In this document: one piece after another, positions 1 through 7,630 of the stretch
Layout: every line of letters starts with the position of its first letter
Position numbering within the stretch: position 1 is the first letter of the stretch
Program-made: the position numbers and the translations under genes
DNA from: Cytophagales bacterium
GTDB lineage: Bacteria; Bacteroidota; Bacteroidia; Cytophagales; Spirosomataceae
NCBI GenBank assembly: GCA_013298125.1
Contig: JAAFJP010000014.1
Coordinates: forward strand, 1-64,000
Direction of reading: 5' to 3'
Length of the DNA: 64,000 nucleotides
Notes under the pieces: generated by a model
Databases searched by the model: none
What the model was told of the DNA's origin: nothing
What the model saw: the letters and a program-made list of their open reading frames with translations, nothing else

Positions 1-31
1 TTTAATTTTGTTGGCACATCTAAAATACAAA

Positions 32-72
32 AATCCCCGAAATATGCCAAATTAGTGCATATTCGGGGATTA
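32..72. terminator. Inverted repeat, terminator-like hairpin
   Basis: Arms AATCCCCGAA (32-41) and TTCGGGGATT (62-71 region) pair perfectly. The stem extends through ATATGC/GCAT with one bulged A. No gene is visible to its left within the window, so it may end a gene lying outside or serve both strands. Confidence 0.5.
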
Positions 73-154
73 ATTTCAATATAAAATATTGATTATCAAT
101 TAGTTATATCATTCAAGGAAAGCCAAAATAGAAGAAAAATCCCCTCAATAACAC

Positions 155-193
155 AAAAAAAAGAGTCTCTTGAATTTCAGGAGACTCCTTTTT
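155..193 (-). terminator. Rho-independent terminator of the MoxR-type ATPase gene
   Basis: GAGTCTC (163-169) and GAGACTC (181-187) form a perfect 7-bp stem around an 11-nt loop. Runs of A on the left and T on the right give a U tract in either direction. It lies just after the stop codon of the minus-strand ATPase gene. Confidence 0.75.
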
Positions 194-196
194 GTA

Positions 197-1039
197 TCAA
201 TAAGGTCGTTTAGTTTTATTCCGCAAAGCCTCATACAAACCTGTATCTTGCTCATTTTTCAACAATGCTCCAATGAAAGGTGGAACTTCGGTATTGGTCT
301 TGAAATCTTCCAATAAATCTCCCGAAACTTTGCCGACTAACAATAATTTTATCCAATCAATCAATTCGGAAGTGGAGGGTTTTTTCTTTAAGGCTTTTAC
401 ATCTCTTATTCCATAAAATATTGATAATGAATTACTTATTAAACTTTCTTCCAAAGTTGGATAATGAACATCCACGATTTGTTTCATCGTTTCACGGTCT
501 GGGAAGGAAATGTAATGGAAGAAACAACGGCGTAAAAAAGCATCTGGCAATTCTTTTTCGTTATTAGAAGTTATGATGATAATGGGGCGATGTTTGGCTT
601 TAATGACACGTTTTAATTCGTAGCAATAAAACTCCATTTTATCTAATTCATTCAATAAATCGTTCGGAAATTCAATATCGGCTTTATCAATTTCATCAAT
701 CAAAAGTACCACTTGCTCATCCGCCTCAAAAGCCTCCCAAAGTTTCCCTTTTTTGATATAATGTTCTAAATTATTAATATCTCCATCGCCCAATTGTGAG
801 TCACGCAGACGTGCAACCGCATCATACTCATATAAGCCTTGTTGAGCAAAAGTAGTTGATTTGATATTCCAAGAATAAAGCGGTTTTCCAAGCGATTTGG
901 CAACTTCATACGCCAAAAGCGTTTTGCCTGTTCCTGGTTCTCCTTTAATTAAAAGTGGTTTTTGAAGCGATACGGCAGCATTTACCGCAACTTGTAATGC
1001 TCTGGTAGCAACGTAATTTTCTGTTCCTTGAAATGACAT
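197..1039 (-). CDS. MoxR-type AAA+ ATPase
   Basis: A 280-aa AAA+ ATPase of the MoxR type, a family that usually acts as a chaperone or remodelling factor with a von Willebrand A-domain partner. The Walker A motif GEPGTGKT is at residues 33-40, Walker B VVLLIDEID at about 110-118, sensor 1 TSNN at 157-160, and arginines R170/R171 are candidate arginine fingers. No VWA gene is visible here; the partner may lie outside the window, beyond position 1. The acidic gene at 1132-1695 lies just upstream on the same strand, separated only by a G-rich inverted repeat, so the two may be co-transcribed. ATPase assignment is firm; the cellular substrate is unknown. Confidence 0.85.
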   Translation of the reverse strand: MSFQGTENYVATRALQVAVNAAVSLQKPLLIKGEPGTGKTLLAYEVAKSLGKPLYSWNIKSTTFAQQGLYEYDAVARLRDSQLGDGDINNLEHYIKKGKLWEAFEADEQVVLLIDEIDKADIEFPNDLLNELDKMEFYCYELKRVIKAKHRPIIIITSNNEKELPDAFLRRCFFHYISFPDRETMKQIVDVHYPTLEESLISNSLSIFYGIRDVKALKKKPSTSELIDWIKLLLVGKVSGDLLEDFKTNTEVPPFIGALLKNEQDTGLYEALRNKTKRPY

Positions 1040-1040
1040 A

Positions 1041-1126
1041 TTAGGGGTTGGGGGTTAGGTTTTAGGGGTTAGGTGAACAAAGTTTTCGGAAACACTAATC
1101 CCTAAAACCCAAAACCTAACCCCTAA
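1041..1126. repeat. G-rich long inverted repeat
   Basis: The left arm (1041-1074) is built from TTAGGGG and GTTAGG words. The right arm (1093-1126) is its near-perfect reverse complement, separated by an 18-nt loop. The arms total about 34 nt each. The four or more G-runs on the plus strand could also fold into a quadruplex. It fills the whole gap between two minus-strand genes. Confidence 0.8.
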
Positions 1127-1131
1127 TAAAA

Positions 1132-1695
1132 CTAATCTTCATATTCCGATTTAAAAGAATACATTGTGGGGTCTAATTTGATAGTTCCCGCTAAGAATTC
1201 ATCGACGAATTTAGTAACAACAGCATCATCAACTTCATCTACATTCAAGCACACATCCAAACCGATTCCGTACTCGAATTTTTCGTCAATTTCTAAGTGT
1301 TCCGAAAGTTTGACTTCTTCGTTTTCTTCTATTTCTTCGATGAGTTCTGTGATGTATAATTCAACCTCATCATCCATTTCTTCGTTGGCTTCGTAAGTCT
1401 CATCACGGTTCTCCATTGGTACATACAACGGATAGGTTTTTAATGCCTTTCTCTCGGCTGTTTCGTAAACTATGCTATTAAAATGTAATCTCAATGAATA
1501 AATTACAGCATCAAAAATGGCTTCTTGACCTTTATAATTTCCGACAAATTGGACATGAACAAACTCCTCCACATTGTCGGGTTCATCACCGAGTTCATCT
1601 TCAAAATATACAAATTTCTTTCCTTCGGCTTTACACTCCGCTTTCAGTTGTTCTATCTCCTTTGGGTCAAGTCCAGGGTTATCTTTTAATGACAT
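1132..1695 (-). CDS. Acidic hypothetical protein
   Basis: A 187-aa protein that I do not recognise. It has no signal peptide or membrane segment. It is strongly acidic, with a Glu/Asp-rich stretch near residues 105-130 (EELIEEIEENEE-like) and few basic residues outside the N-terminus. It lies directly upstream of the MoxR-type ATPase on the same strand, which suggests a shared transcript and perhaps a partner or substrate role; this is inference from position only. The ATG is followed by a Lys-rich start and no alternative upstream start is apparent. Confidence 0.7.
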   Translation of the reverse strand: MSLKDNPGLDPKEIEQLKAECKAEGKKFVYFEDELGDEPDNVEEFVHVQFVGNYKGQEAIFDAVIYSLRLHFNSIVYETAERKALKTYPLYVPMENRDETYEANEEMDDEVELYITELIEEIEENEEVKLSEHLEIDEKFEYGIGLDVCLNVDEVDDAVVTKFVDEFLAGTIKLDPTMYSFKSEYED

Positions 1696-1729
1696 TTTTT
1701 ATTGTGTTTATGTTTTTAAAGTAGTGAAT

Positions 1730-2176
1730 TTACAAAACAATATTTCGTATGTTTTTAGGTTTTATCGTATTTACCAAATCAAAAAGATTGAAATCTTTGA
1801 CATTATCAGTAATGATATATAAACACCTCGCTTTTCTACACAACGTATATTGAATTGCATCCTCTATATCTTTGTAATCAATTGATAGAGCCTTCTCAAT
1901 ATCTTTTGAGGTCAAATCTATTAACTTGTAACGAGTCAAAATTCGTTGAACTTCTTTGGAAATTTCAGTTTGAGGAATTTTTGCTTTGTCCAAGGTTGAA
2001 ATTACTTGAATCACTGCAAAACTTGCGATAAATAATTTGACTTTGGGTTTCGATTTCAAATATTGAATCGCCAAATTCGCTGGTTTACCTAACTCTTTTC
2101 CTTTTACACGAAAGAAAAAGTCATTAATCAAAACGTTAGTATCAACAAAGACATTTTGTTGGATTGCTTCTCCCAT
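1730..2176 (-). CDS. PIN-domain ribonuclease, likely VapC-like toxin
   Basis: A PIN-domain protein of about 148 aa. The first strand VFVDTNVLIND carries the metal-binding Asp. Later acidic residues are in KDIEDAIQYT and ITDNVKDF, the expected D...E/D...D layout of a Mg-dependent RNase. An ATG 36 bases upstream would add 12 residues, but I prefer the ATG at 2176 because it begins one base after the TAA of the upstream small gene (TAACATG), a typical toxin-antitoxin coupling. The paired 63-aa protein is the probable antitoxin. The RNA target cannot be told from sequence. Confidence 0.75.
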   Translation of the reverse strand: MGEAIQQNVFVDTNVLINDFFFRVKGKELGKPANLAIQYLKSKPKVKLFIASFAVIQVISTLDKAKIPQTEISKEVQRILTRYKLIDLTSKDIEKALSIDYKDIEDAIQYTLCRKARCLYIITDNVKDFNLFDLVNTIKPKNIRNIVL

Positions 2177-2177
2177 G

Positions 2178-2369
2178 TTAAAGTAAATGAAATTGCTTTT
2201 TTTCTGATTCACTCAAAAGGTCAAGATTTTGATTAATCCAAACCCTTATGAATGAGTTACTTATCCCACTCAAATCTACACTTCCTTTTTTTAGCATAAA
2301 GTCAAGTAAAGGAGCAATATTTGCATCTACCTTTATTTTTTTTTCAATTTGTTGTCTTTTCGCTGTCAT
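2178..2369 (-). CDS. Putative antitoxin of the PIN toxin
   Basis: A 63-aa protein with a basic N-terminus (KRQQIEKKIK) and no recognisable classic fold. It lies immediately upstream of the PIN gene and ends one base before the toxin start codon. Size, charge and coupling match a type II antitoxin whose N-terminus binds DNA and whose C-terminus (about residues 40-63) would mask the toxin. It does not resemble the usual VapB AbrB-type or ribbon-helix-helix sequence clearly, so the call rests mainly on context. Confidence 0.55.
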   Translation of the reverse strand: MTAKRQQIEKKIKVDANIAPLLDFMLKKGSVDLSGISNSFIRVWINQNLDLLSESEKKQFHLL

Positions 2370-2444
2370 GTTCTTAGTTTTTTACAAAATTACGGTGCTT
2401 TTTTACATAGAAATGATTTCAGACTTTATTTGTTTTTAATTCTT

Positions 2445-4649
2445 CTACTTAATCAATAACAACTCACGATACTTCGGCAAAGGCCACTCATCATCATCAA
2501 CAATCAATTCTAATTTATCAACCGAATAACGAATTTCGTCAAAGTAATTTTTAACCTTTGTGCTATACAATCTTGCTCTTTCCACGATGTCTTCAACGTT
2601 ATTTGCCTCCTTGCGTGCCTCCGTCATTTCTTCAACCAAATTATTGATTTTAGAGGTATGAATCGAAATCTTTTTGATGATTTCTACCGTCGGAGCAAAA
2701 TATTGTGGGTCGATGCCAATCTCTTTTTGTCCACGAACATTATCTACCAAGGAAGTTTGGTATTTCAAAGAAGTCGAGACGATATGATTAATTGCCAAAT
2801 CGCCAATTACACGAGATTCAATCTGAATTTTCTTGATATAATTCTCAATTTCAATCTCATAACGAGCGTGCATTTCTACATCCGTGAAAACACCATATTT
2901 TGAAAATAACTCAGTTACCGATGGCTCTAAATACTTTGCAAGGGCTTCTGGGGTGGTTTTTAAGTTAGACAAACCACGAGATTCTGCCTCTTTAACCCAA
3001 TCCTCCGAATAACCATTTCCTTCAAAAAGAATCTTTTTTGATTGTTTTACATAACCTTTCAAAACCTCCACAATTGCCAATTCTTTCTTAACCCCTTTTT
3101 CAATATGAATATCAACTTCTTCTCTAAATTTGAATAATTGATTAGCTACAATCGTATTCAAAATCGTCATTGGCGTGGCTGAATTTGCCGATGAACCAAC
3201 CGCTCTAAATTCAAATTTATTTCCCGTAAACGCAAACGGAGACGTTCTATTTCTATCCGTATTATCCAACAAAAGTGCTGGGATTTTATTGATTCCTAAT
3301 CTCAAATAAACGTTATCTCCTTTCTCTAATTTAATATCATTCATTTCTGAAAGATTCTCTAAATCATTCAAAACCTTCGTCATTTCAGAACCGATGAAGA
3401 TAGAAACGATGGCAGGAGGAGCTTCATTCGCACCCAAACGATGTTCATTGCCCGCCGAAGCTATCGAAGCACGCAAAAGGTCTGCGTAGTCGTGAACGGC
3501 TTTGATAGTATTAACAAAAAAGGTCAAAAAGCGTAAATTTTCTTTGGGTTTTGATGAAGGTCCTAATAAATTTATTCCAGTGTCAGTTGCCAAAGCCCAG
3601 TTGTTGTGCTTACCAGAGCCGTTGATTCCTGCGAATGGTTTTTCGTGAAAAAGTACCCTCATTTTGTGTTTTGAGGCTACTTTGTTCATCAAATCCATCA
3701 AAAGAGCATTGTGGTCGCAAGCTAAATTGGCTTCCTCAAAAGTTGGGGCAACTTCAAATTGGGCGGGTGCTACCTCATTATGACGTGTACGCACGGGCAT
3801 TCCCAATTTCAAAGCCTCAATTTCAAAATCAACCATAAAGGCATTGACTCTTGAAGGAATCGACCCAAAATAATGGTCTTCCAATTGCTGACCTTTGGCG
3901 GGTGAATGCCCAAAAACGGTACGTCCCGACATCAATAAATCTGGGCGGGCATTATACAAGGCTTCGTCCACCAAAAAATATTCTTGTTCTGCACCCAAAG
4001 TGGCGGTTACTTTGCCGACCTCACGACTGAAATATTCATTCATTACTTTGGTGGCGGCTTTATCAATCAATTCACCCGATTTCAATAAAGGCGTTTTATA
4101 GTCCAAAGCCTCACCTGTATATGACACAAAAACCGAAGGAATACACAAAGTAGCCGTCCCTGCGGTATTTTCCATAATAAAAGCGGGCGAAGATGGGTCC
4201 CAAGCGGTATAACCACGAGCCTCAAAAGTCGAGCGAATGCCTCCATTTGGAAAAGAAGAAGCGTCGGGTTCTTGTTGCACGAGGGCAGAGCCTTTGAATT
4301 TCTCCATCGCTTTTCCTTTGTTGGTAATATCAAAAAAAGCATCGTGTTTTTCGGCTGTTGTACCCGTCAGAGGCTGAAACCAGTGCGTATAGTGTGTTGC
4401 ACCCTTCGACAATGCCCACGATTTCATGGCGGCCGCCACTTCATCCGCCGCCTCACGGTCAATTTTTTTGCCGTCCTCAATGGCATTTGTAATTTTTAAG
4501 TAGGCTTCTGGGCTTAGAAGTGAACGCATTACTTCGTCATTAAAAGTATTGCTTCCGTAATAATCGGTAACTTTTTCAGTAGGAATTTTCACATGAATCG
4601 CTTGTCGAGACTGTGCTAATTCGAGGGCTTTAAATCTTGCAATCGCCAT
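2445..4649 (-). CDS. glnN: Type III glutamine synthetase
   Basis: A 734-aa enzyme, the length typical of type III glutamine synthetase (GSIII) in Bacteroidota; types I and II are about 350-470 aa. It makes glutamine from glutamate, ammonia and ATP in the cytoplasm. Recognisable features include the N-terminal WFQPLTG motif, LGAEQEYFLVD (glutamate/metal site), GINGSGKHNNW, and the NRTSPFAFTGNKFEFRAVGSS segment of the catalytic barrel. It stands alone on the minus strand. Its upstream region (4650-5019) holds several palindromic repeats but no recognised regulator site. Confidence is very high. Confidence 0.96.
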   Translation of the reverse strand: MAIARFKALELAQSRQAIHVKIPTEKVTDYYGSNTFNDEVMRSLLSPEAYLKITNAIEDGKKIDREAADEVAAAMKSWALSKGATHYTHWFQPLTGTTAEKHDAFFDITNKGKAMEKFKGSALVQQEPDASSFPNGGIRSTFEARGYTAWDPSSPAFIMENTAGTATLCIPSVFVSYTGEALDYKTPLLKSGELIDKAATKVMNEYFSREVGKVTATLGAEQEYFLVDEALYNARPDLLMSGRTVFGHSPAKGQQLEDHYFGSIPSRVNAFMVDFEIEALKLGMPVRTRHNEVAPAQFEVAPTFEEANLACDHNALLMDLMNKVASKHKMRVLFHEKPFAGINGSGKHNNWALATDTGINLLGPSSKPKENLRFLTFFVNTIKAVHDYADLLRASIASAGNEHRLGANEAPPAIVSIFIGSEMTKVLNDLENLSEMNDIKLEKGDNVYLRLGINKIPALLLDNTDRNRTSPFAFTGNKFEFRAVGSSANSATPMTILNTIVANQLFKFREEVDIHIEKGVKKELAIVEVLKGYVKQSKKILFEGNGYSEDWVKEAESRGLSNLKTTPEALAKYLEPSVTELFSKYGVFTDVEMHARYEIEIENYIKKIQIESRVIGDLAINHIVSTSLKYQTSLVDNVRGQKEIGIDPQYFAPTVEIIKKISIHTSKINNLVEEMTEARKEANNVEDIVERARLYSTKVKNYFDEIRYSVDKLELIVDDDEWPLPKYRELLLIK

Positions 4650-4678
4650 ATATTTTTTCTAATTATTTTTATAAGTAT

Positions 4679-4730
4679 AACAGGTTTCTAACCTGTTCAC
4701 AAAATCCGACAAACAGGTTGGAAACCTGTT
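4679..4730. repeat. Pair of 19-bp palindromes (AACAGGTT family)
   Basis: Two near-identical 19-bp palindromes, AACAGGTTTCTAACCTGTT (4679-4697) and AACAGGTTGGAAACCTGTT (4712-4730). Each can form an 8-bp stem, and they are inverted copies of each other. They lie just upstream of the glutamine synthetase start, so they may overlap its promoter, but the form looks like a dispersed palindromic repeat. Confidence 0.7.
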
Positions 4731-4818
4731 GTACTCATAAAAGTAAGACAAATTTTATTTTTTATGAGATTTTGGGTTCAAAAAATCATTTCAAGTCTTG
4801 TAAGTTGTATTCCCGACA

Positions 4819-4983
4819 CTGGTTCAAGTTTGTAATTTGGACAGCATAGTATTGGTTTCGTACTGTTTTCTGGTTCAAGTCTGTGACTTGGACAACCTCT
4901 TATTGGTTCTTACTATTTTATATTACTTTTAGTCCAACTTTGCCAGACCAATGAGGGACTGTCCAAGTTACAAACTTGAACCA
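4819..4983. repeat. Tandem and inverted GGTTCAAG repeat cluster
   Basis: Two direct copies of a unit of about 50 bp (4819-4869 and 4870-4919) share CTGGTTCAAG, then CTTGGACA-like and TATTGGTT blocks. An inverted copy of the first half is at 4956-4983 (CTGTCCAAG ... CTTGAACCA). The half-unit is itself palindromic. The rest of 4731-5019 holds no gene that I can support. Confidence 0.7.
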
Positions 4984-5019
4984 TGGGTTATCGAACACTT
5001 GTACCAGACGGGGAAATAT

Positions 5020-5571
5020 TTATTCTCTAACACTCCAAAATTTATCCCCCCAGTTTCTATATAATTGGTCTAATGATTTACCATTTAGATATGTTTCATC
5101 AATTTCTATGTGATAATCTTTAAAAAATTCAAATATGTTGTCTGCGATGATTTTTAGCTTATCATCTAAATGTCTAACGTAATAATAAATTTTATCCACA
5201 TTATCTTCTCCAACACCCAGCATCAACAATGCTCCACCTGAATCATATGCTATCGGTATTACATTATCTTTATAAGTTTGTGAATCTGTTTCATCTTCTA
5301 AATCCAATGATTTTGTTACTTGATTTTTTAATTCATTTAATTCAAAAATTGTATCTAAAATGATATTCTTAACTAATGGATGTGTGTATTCTCCAAAACG
5401 TTCAATTCCAGACGACCCATTTACATGATACCAATGTAATTTGCGAATGGTGTTAATATCAAAAGTATCATGAAATGTTTTGAAAAGAATGGGTAGCTTA
5501 ATCCATCCATACTCGATATTATCCCAATCAATTTTGATTGACCTTGGTGACATTATTTGTAAAGCATTCAT
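5020..5571 (-). CDS. SMI1/KNR4 (SUKH)-like putative immunity protein
   Basis: A 183-aa soluble protein. The segment PIAYDSGGALLMLG, then a short strand KIYYYVRH and a C-terminal helix IADNIFEFFKD, resembles the core of SMI1/KNR4 (SUKH) proteins, which often protect against polymorphic toxins. No toxin gene is adjacent, so it would be an orphan immunity gene. It lies next to the RAYT repeat locus, a likely place for gene turnover. The family call is moderate: the pattern fits but the N-terminal motif is not typical. Confidence 0.5.
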   Translation of the reverse strand: MNALQIMSPRSIKIDWDNIEYGWIKLPILFKTFHDTFDINTIRKLHWYHVNGSSGIERFGEYTHPLVKNIILDTIFELNELKNQVTKSLDLEDETDSQTYKDNVIPIAYDSGGALLMLGVGEDNVDKIYYYVRHLDDKLKIIADNIFEFFKDYHIEIDETYLNGKSLDQLYRNWGDKFWSVRE

Positions 5572-5651
5572 CTTTTAAGAGTATGTTTAAAAATTTTCTA
5601 TGGTATTCTTCCTAATAATATGTCCAAAAAAGCTAATTCTATAAATGTCAC

Positions 5652-5761
5652 CGAAGATTTCGCCTTTGTTGGTGTTCCTTTTGAGAAAAGATGCCTCCCC
5701 GCCGTTGTTGCGTGTTTTCCACCAACAACTCGTGCGGAAGCAACGTCCCGAGTAGGTAGGC
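5652..5761 (+). repeat. RAYT-associated palindromic repeat, unit 1
   Basis: A unit of about 105 bp beginning GCCTTTGTTGGTGTTCC. It has a stem-loop of GTTGTTGCGTG and CACCAACAAC and ends near GCAACGTCCCGAGTAGG. It is nearly identical to units at 5790, 6172 and 6285. Confidence 0.85.
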
Positions 5762-5789
5762 ATCTGACTATCAATAATCTAACAATCTT

Positions 5790-5893
5790 CTTTGCCTTTG
5801 TTGGTGTTCCTTTTGAGAAAAGAAGCATCCCCGCCGTTGTTGCGTGTTTTCCACCAACAACTCGTGCGACAGCAACGTCCCGAGTGGTTGGGA
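5790..5893 (+). repeat. RAYT-associated palindromic repeat, unit 2
   Basis: Same unit and orientation as at 5652, about 30 bp downstream. It differs at a few positions (GAAGCATCC in place of GATGCCTCC). It lies beyond the 3' end of the truncated transposase copy at 5910. Confidence 0.85.
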
Positions 5894-5909
5894 ACTGATT
5901 ATCTATAAG

Positions 5910-6172
5910 CTAACAATCTTCTAAATAATGAGTTAAAAACCCAAAATCATCAATTCCTGTTTCATAAAAGCGATAAGATGAAAACCAGTAATCCAAAGGT
6001 GAATGAGCCAAATTCCATTTTCCACTAAGCGGATTAGCGTGAATATAATCGAGCTTTTGTAAAACCACTTTTCGAGAATACAAATCTACACTCAAAGGAT
6101 TACGTTCCCAAAATTGATATTTTCTATCTTTCAAATTTACTTCAAAAATCTTCAAAACTTGCGGATGATTTT
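5910..6172 (-). pseudogene. RAYT transposase, C-terminal fragment
   Basis: This encodes the C-terminal part of the 173-aa RAYT, from HPQVLKIF to the final LEDC, with a protein sequence identical to the intact copy at 6404. It retains the YIHANP tyrosine motif but lacks the HIH metal motif. The coding sequence breaks at 6154-6172 (AAAACTTGCGGATGATTTT) and runs into a repeat unit. The same 19 bases reappear at 7064-7082, where the missing N-terminal part begins. The two fragments therefore look like one gene split by insertion. Confidence 0.85.
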
Positions 6173-6272
6173 TTCGCCTTTGTTGGTGTTCCTTTTGAGA
6201 AAAGAAGCATCTCCGCCGTTGTTGCGTGTTTTCCACCAATAACTCGTGCGACAGCAACGTCCCAAGTAGGTA
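6173..6272 (+). repeat. RAYT-associated palindromic repeat, unit 3
   Basis: Same unit as at 5652. It abuts the broken end of the C-terminal transposase fragment and so marks the left edge of the inserted segment. It carries small differences (ACCAATAACTCG, CCCAAGTAGG). Confidence 0.85.
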
Positions 6273-6284
6273 GGTATCTGATTT

Positions 6285-6388
6285 TTGCCTTTGTTGGTGT
6301 TCCTTTTGAGAAAAGATTCCTCCCCGCCGTTGTTGCGTGTTTTCCACCAACAACTCGTGCGACAGCAACGTCCCGAGTAGGTAGATAT
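6285..6388 (+). repeat. RAYT-associated palindromic repeat, unit 4
   Basis: Same unit and orientation as the previous one. It lies directly downstream of the intact transposase's 3' end. Read on the minus strand, it points outward from the gene (GGGACGTTGCTGTCGCAC). Confidence 0.85.
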
Positions 6389-6403
6389 CTAATTATCAAT
6401 AGA

Positions 6404-6925
6404 TTAACAATCTTCTAAATAATGAGTTAAAAACCCAAAATCATCAATTCCAGTTTCATAAAAGCGATAAGATGAAAACCAATAATCCAAAGGTGAATGA
6501 GCCAAATTCCATTTTCCACTAAGCGGATTAGCGTGAATATAATCGAGCTTTTGTAAAACCACTTTTCGAGAATACAAATCTACACTTAAAGGATTGCGTT
6601 CCCAAAATTGATATTTTCTATCTTTCAAATTTACTTCAAAAATCTTCAAAACTTGTGGATGATTTTCAGCTAAATCCGCTTTGATAACTTGGGCAGTATA
6701 TTTCAAGAAATCTCGTTGTACATCTTCTCGTTTATAGTTTTCATGGATTTTCCAAACAATATGAATGTGATTTGGCATGATTACGAAACCATAAACTTTT
6801 ACTCTCTCATTTTCCACTAAAAATTTGAGACTGTCGATGATTACTTGTTTGTACTTGTCGGGTTCGAGGAGTTTCTTCCACCAAAGATTTGTGGCAGTGA
6901 AAAATTGGATATAGTGTTGATTCAT
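6404..6925 (-). CDS. REP-associated tyrosine transposase (RAYT), intact
   Basis: A 173-aa Y1 (HUH) transposase of the RAYT type, a single-strand nuclease thought to move REP-like palindromes. The HUH motif is HIH at residues 53-55 inside MPNHIHIVW. The catalytic tyrosine is Y129 in LDYIHANPLSGKW, the usual Y-I-H-x-N-P signature. The length is complete for a RAYT. It is flanked on both sides by palindromic units whose GACGTTGCTGTCGCAC ends point outward. It sits inside a second copy of itself, so it is the younger arrival. It is probably functional, since no residue is obviously missing. Confidence 0.9.
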   Translation of the reverse strand: MNQHYIQFFTATNLWWKKLLEPDKYKQVIIDSLKFLVENERVKVYGFVIMPNHIHIVWKIHENYKREDVQRDFLKYTAQVIKADLAENHPQVLKIFEVNLKDRKYQFWERNPLSVDLYSRKVVLQKLDYIHANPLSGKWNLAHSPLDYWFSSYRFYETGIDDFGFLTHYLEDC

Positions 6926-6949
6926 AGTGAGTTATATTGTTTTGATGTT

Positions 6950-7063
6950 CGAGACGTTGCTGTCGCACTGGTTTTTACGTTGAATTATTTTGTTTTTGCT
7001 GTTTTGTTATTCAGGACGTTGCTGTCGCACGAGTTGTTGGTGGAAAACACCAACAACGGCGGG
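6950..7063 (-). repeat. RAYT repeat, inverted copies upstream of the intact gene
   Basis: A partial unit (GACGTTGCTGTCGCAC, near 6952) is followed at about 7016-7063 by a better one. The latter contains a perfect 10-bp stem GTTGTTGGTG-GAAAA-CACCAACAAC. Both are inverted relative to units 1-4 and so form the opposite end of the inserted element. Confidence 0.8.
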
Positions 7064-7341
7064 AAAACTTGCGGATGATTTTCAGCTAAATCCGCTTTGA
7101 TAACTTGGGCAGTATATTTCAAGAAATCTCGTTGTACATCTTCTCGTTTATAGTTTTCATGGATTTTCCAAACAAGATGAATGTGATTTGGCATGATTAC
7201 GAAACCATAAACTTTTACTCTCTCATTTTCCACTAAAAATTTGAGACTGTCGATGATTACTTGTTTGTACTTGTCGGGTTCGAGGAGTTTCTTCCACCAA
7301 AGATTTGTGGCAGTGAAAAATTGGATATAGTGTTGATTCAT
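7064..7341 (-). pseudogene. RAYT transposase, N-terminal fragment
   Basis: The first 92 or so residues of the RAYT (start ATG at 7341, reading MNQHYIQFF to NHPQV) are nearly identical to the intact copy; one visible difference is HIHL in place of HIHI. It has the HUH motif but no catalytic tyrosine. It breaks at AAAACTTGCGGATGATTTT, the same 19 bases that end the fragment at 5910-6172. Both fragments carry GCGG where the intact copy has GTGG, which supports a common origin. Confidence 0.85.
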
Positions 7342-7370
7342 AGTGAGTTATATTGTTTTTATAACTTACT

Positions 7371-7470
7371 TGGTGCGTTGCTGTCGCACGGATTTTATAG
7401 AGTATTATTTTGTTTTTGGCTTTTACTCACGAGTTGTAGGTGAAAAAAACACCAACAACGGCGAGAAATC
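7371..7470 (-). repeat. Degenerate RAYT repeat remnants
   Basis: GCGTTGCTGTCGCACGGA (about 7375) and a hairpin made of CACGAGTTGTAGGTG and CACCAACAACGGCGAG (about 7427-7470) match the RAYT repeat with substitutions and an internal insertion. The rest of 7471-7630 holds no gene that I can support. Confidence 0.7.
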
Positions 7471-7630
7471 CATATGTGAGTTTCTTACTTGTGGGTGTTT
7501 CGTTGTTGTTTGGGTTAAATAATTATTAGGTGTGTTTGTACAATCACGAGGTTTGATTGGGAGACAAGCCACGGGAGCGGGACAAGCTAAGGAAGGGAGG
7601 CTGCCATTTCAGAATTTTTTAAACCTATCA

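Noticed and set aside
5598-6399. Open frames across the RAYT repeats (for example FSKGTPTKAK-type proteins)
   Set aside because: These are translations of the palindromic units in several frames; only the RAYT frame has conserved motifs.
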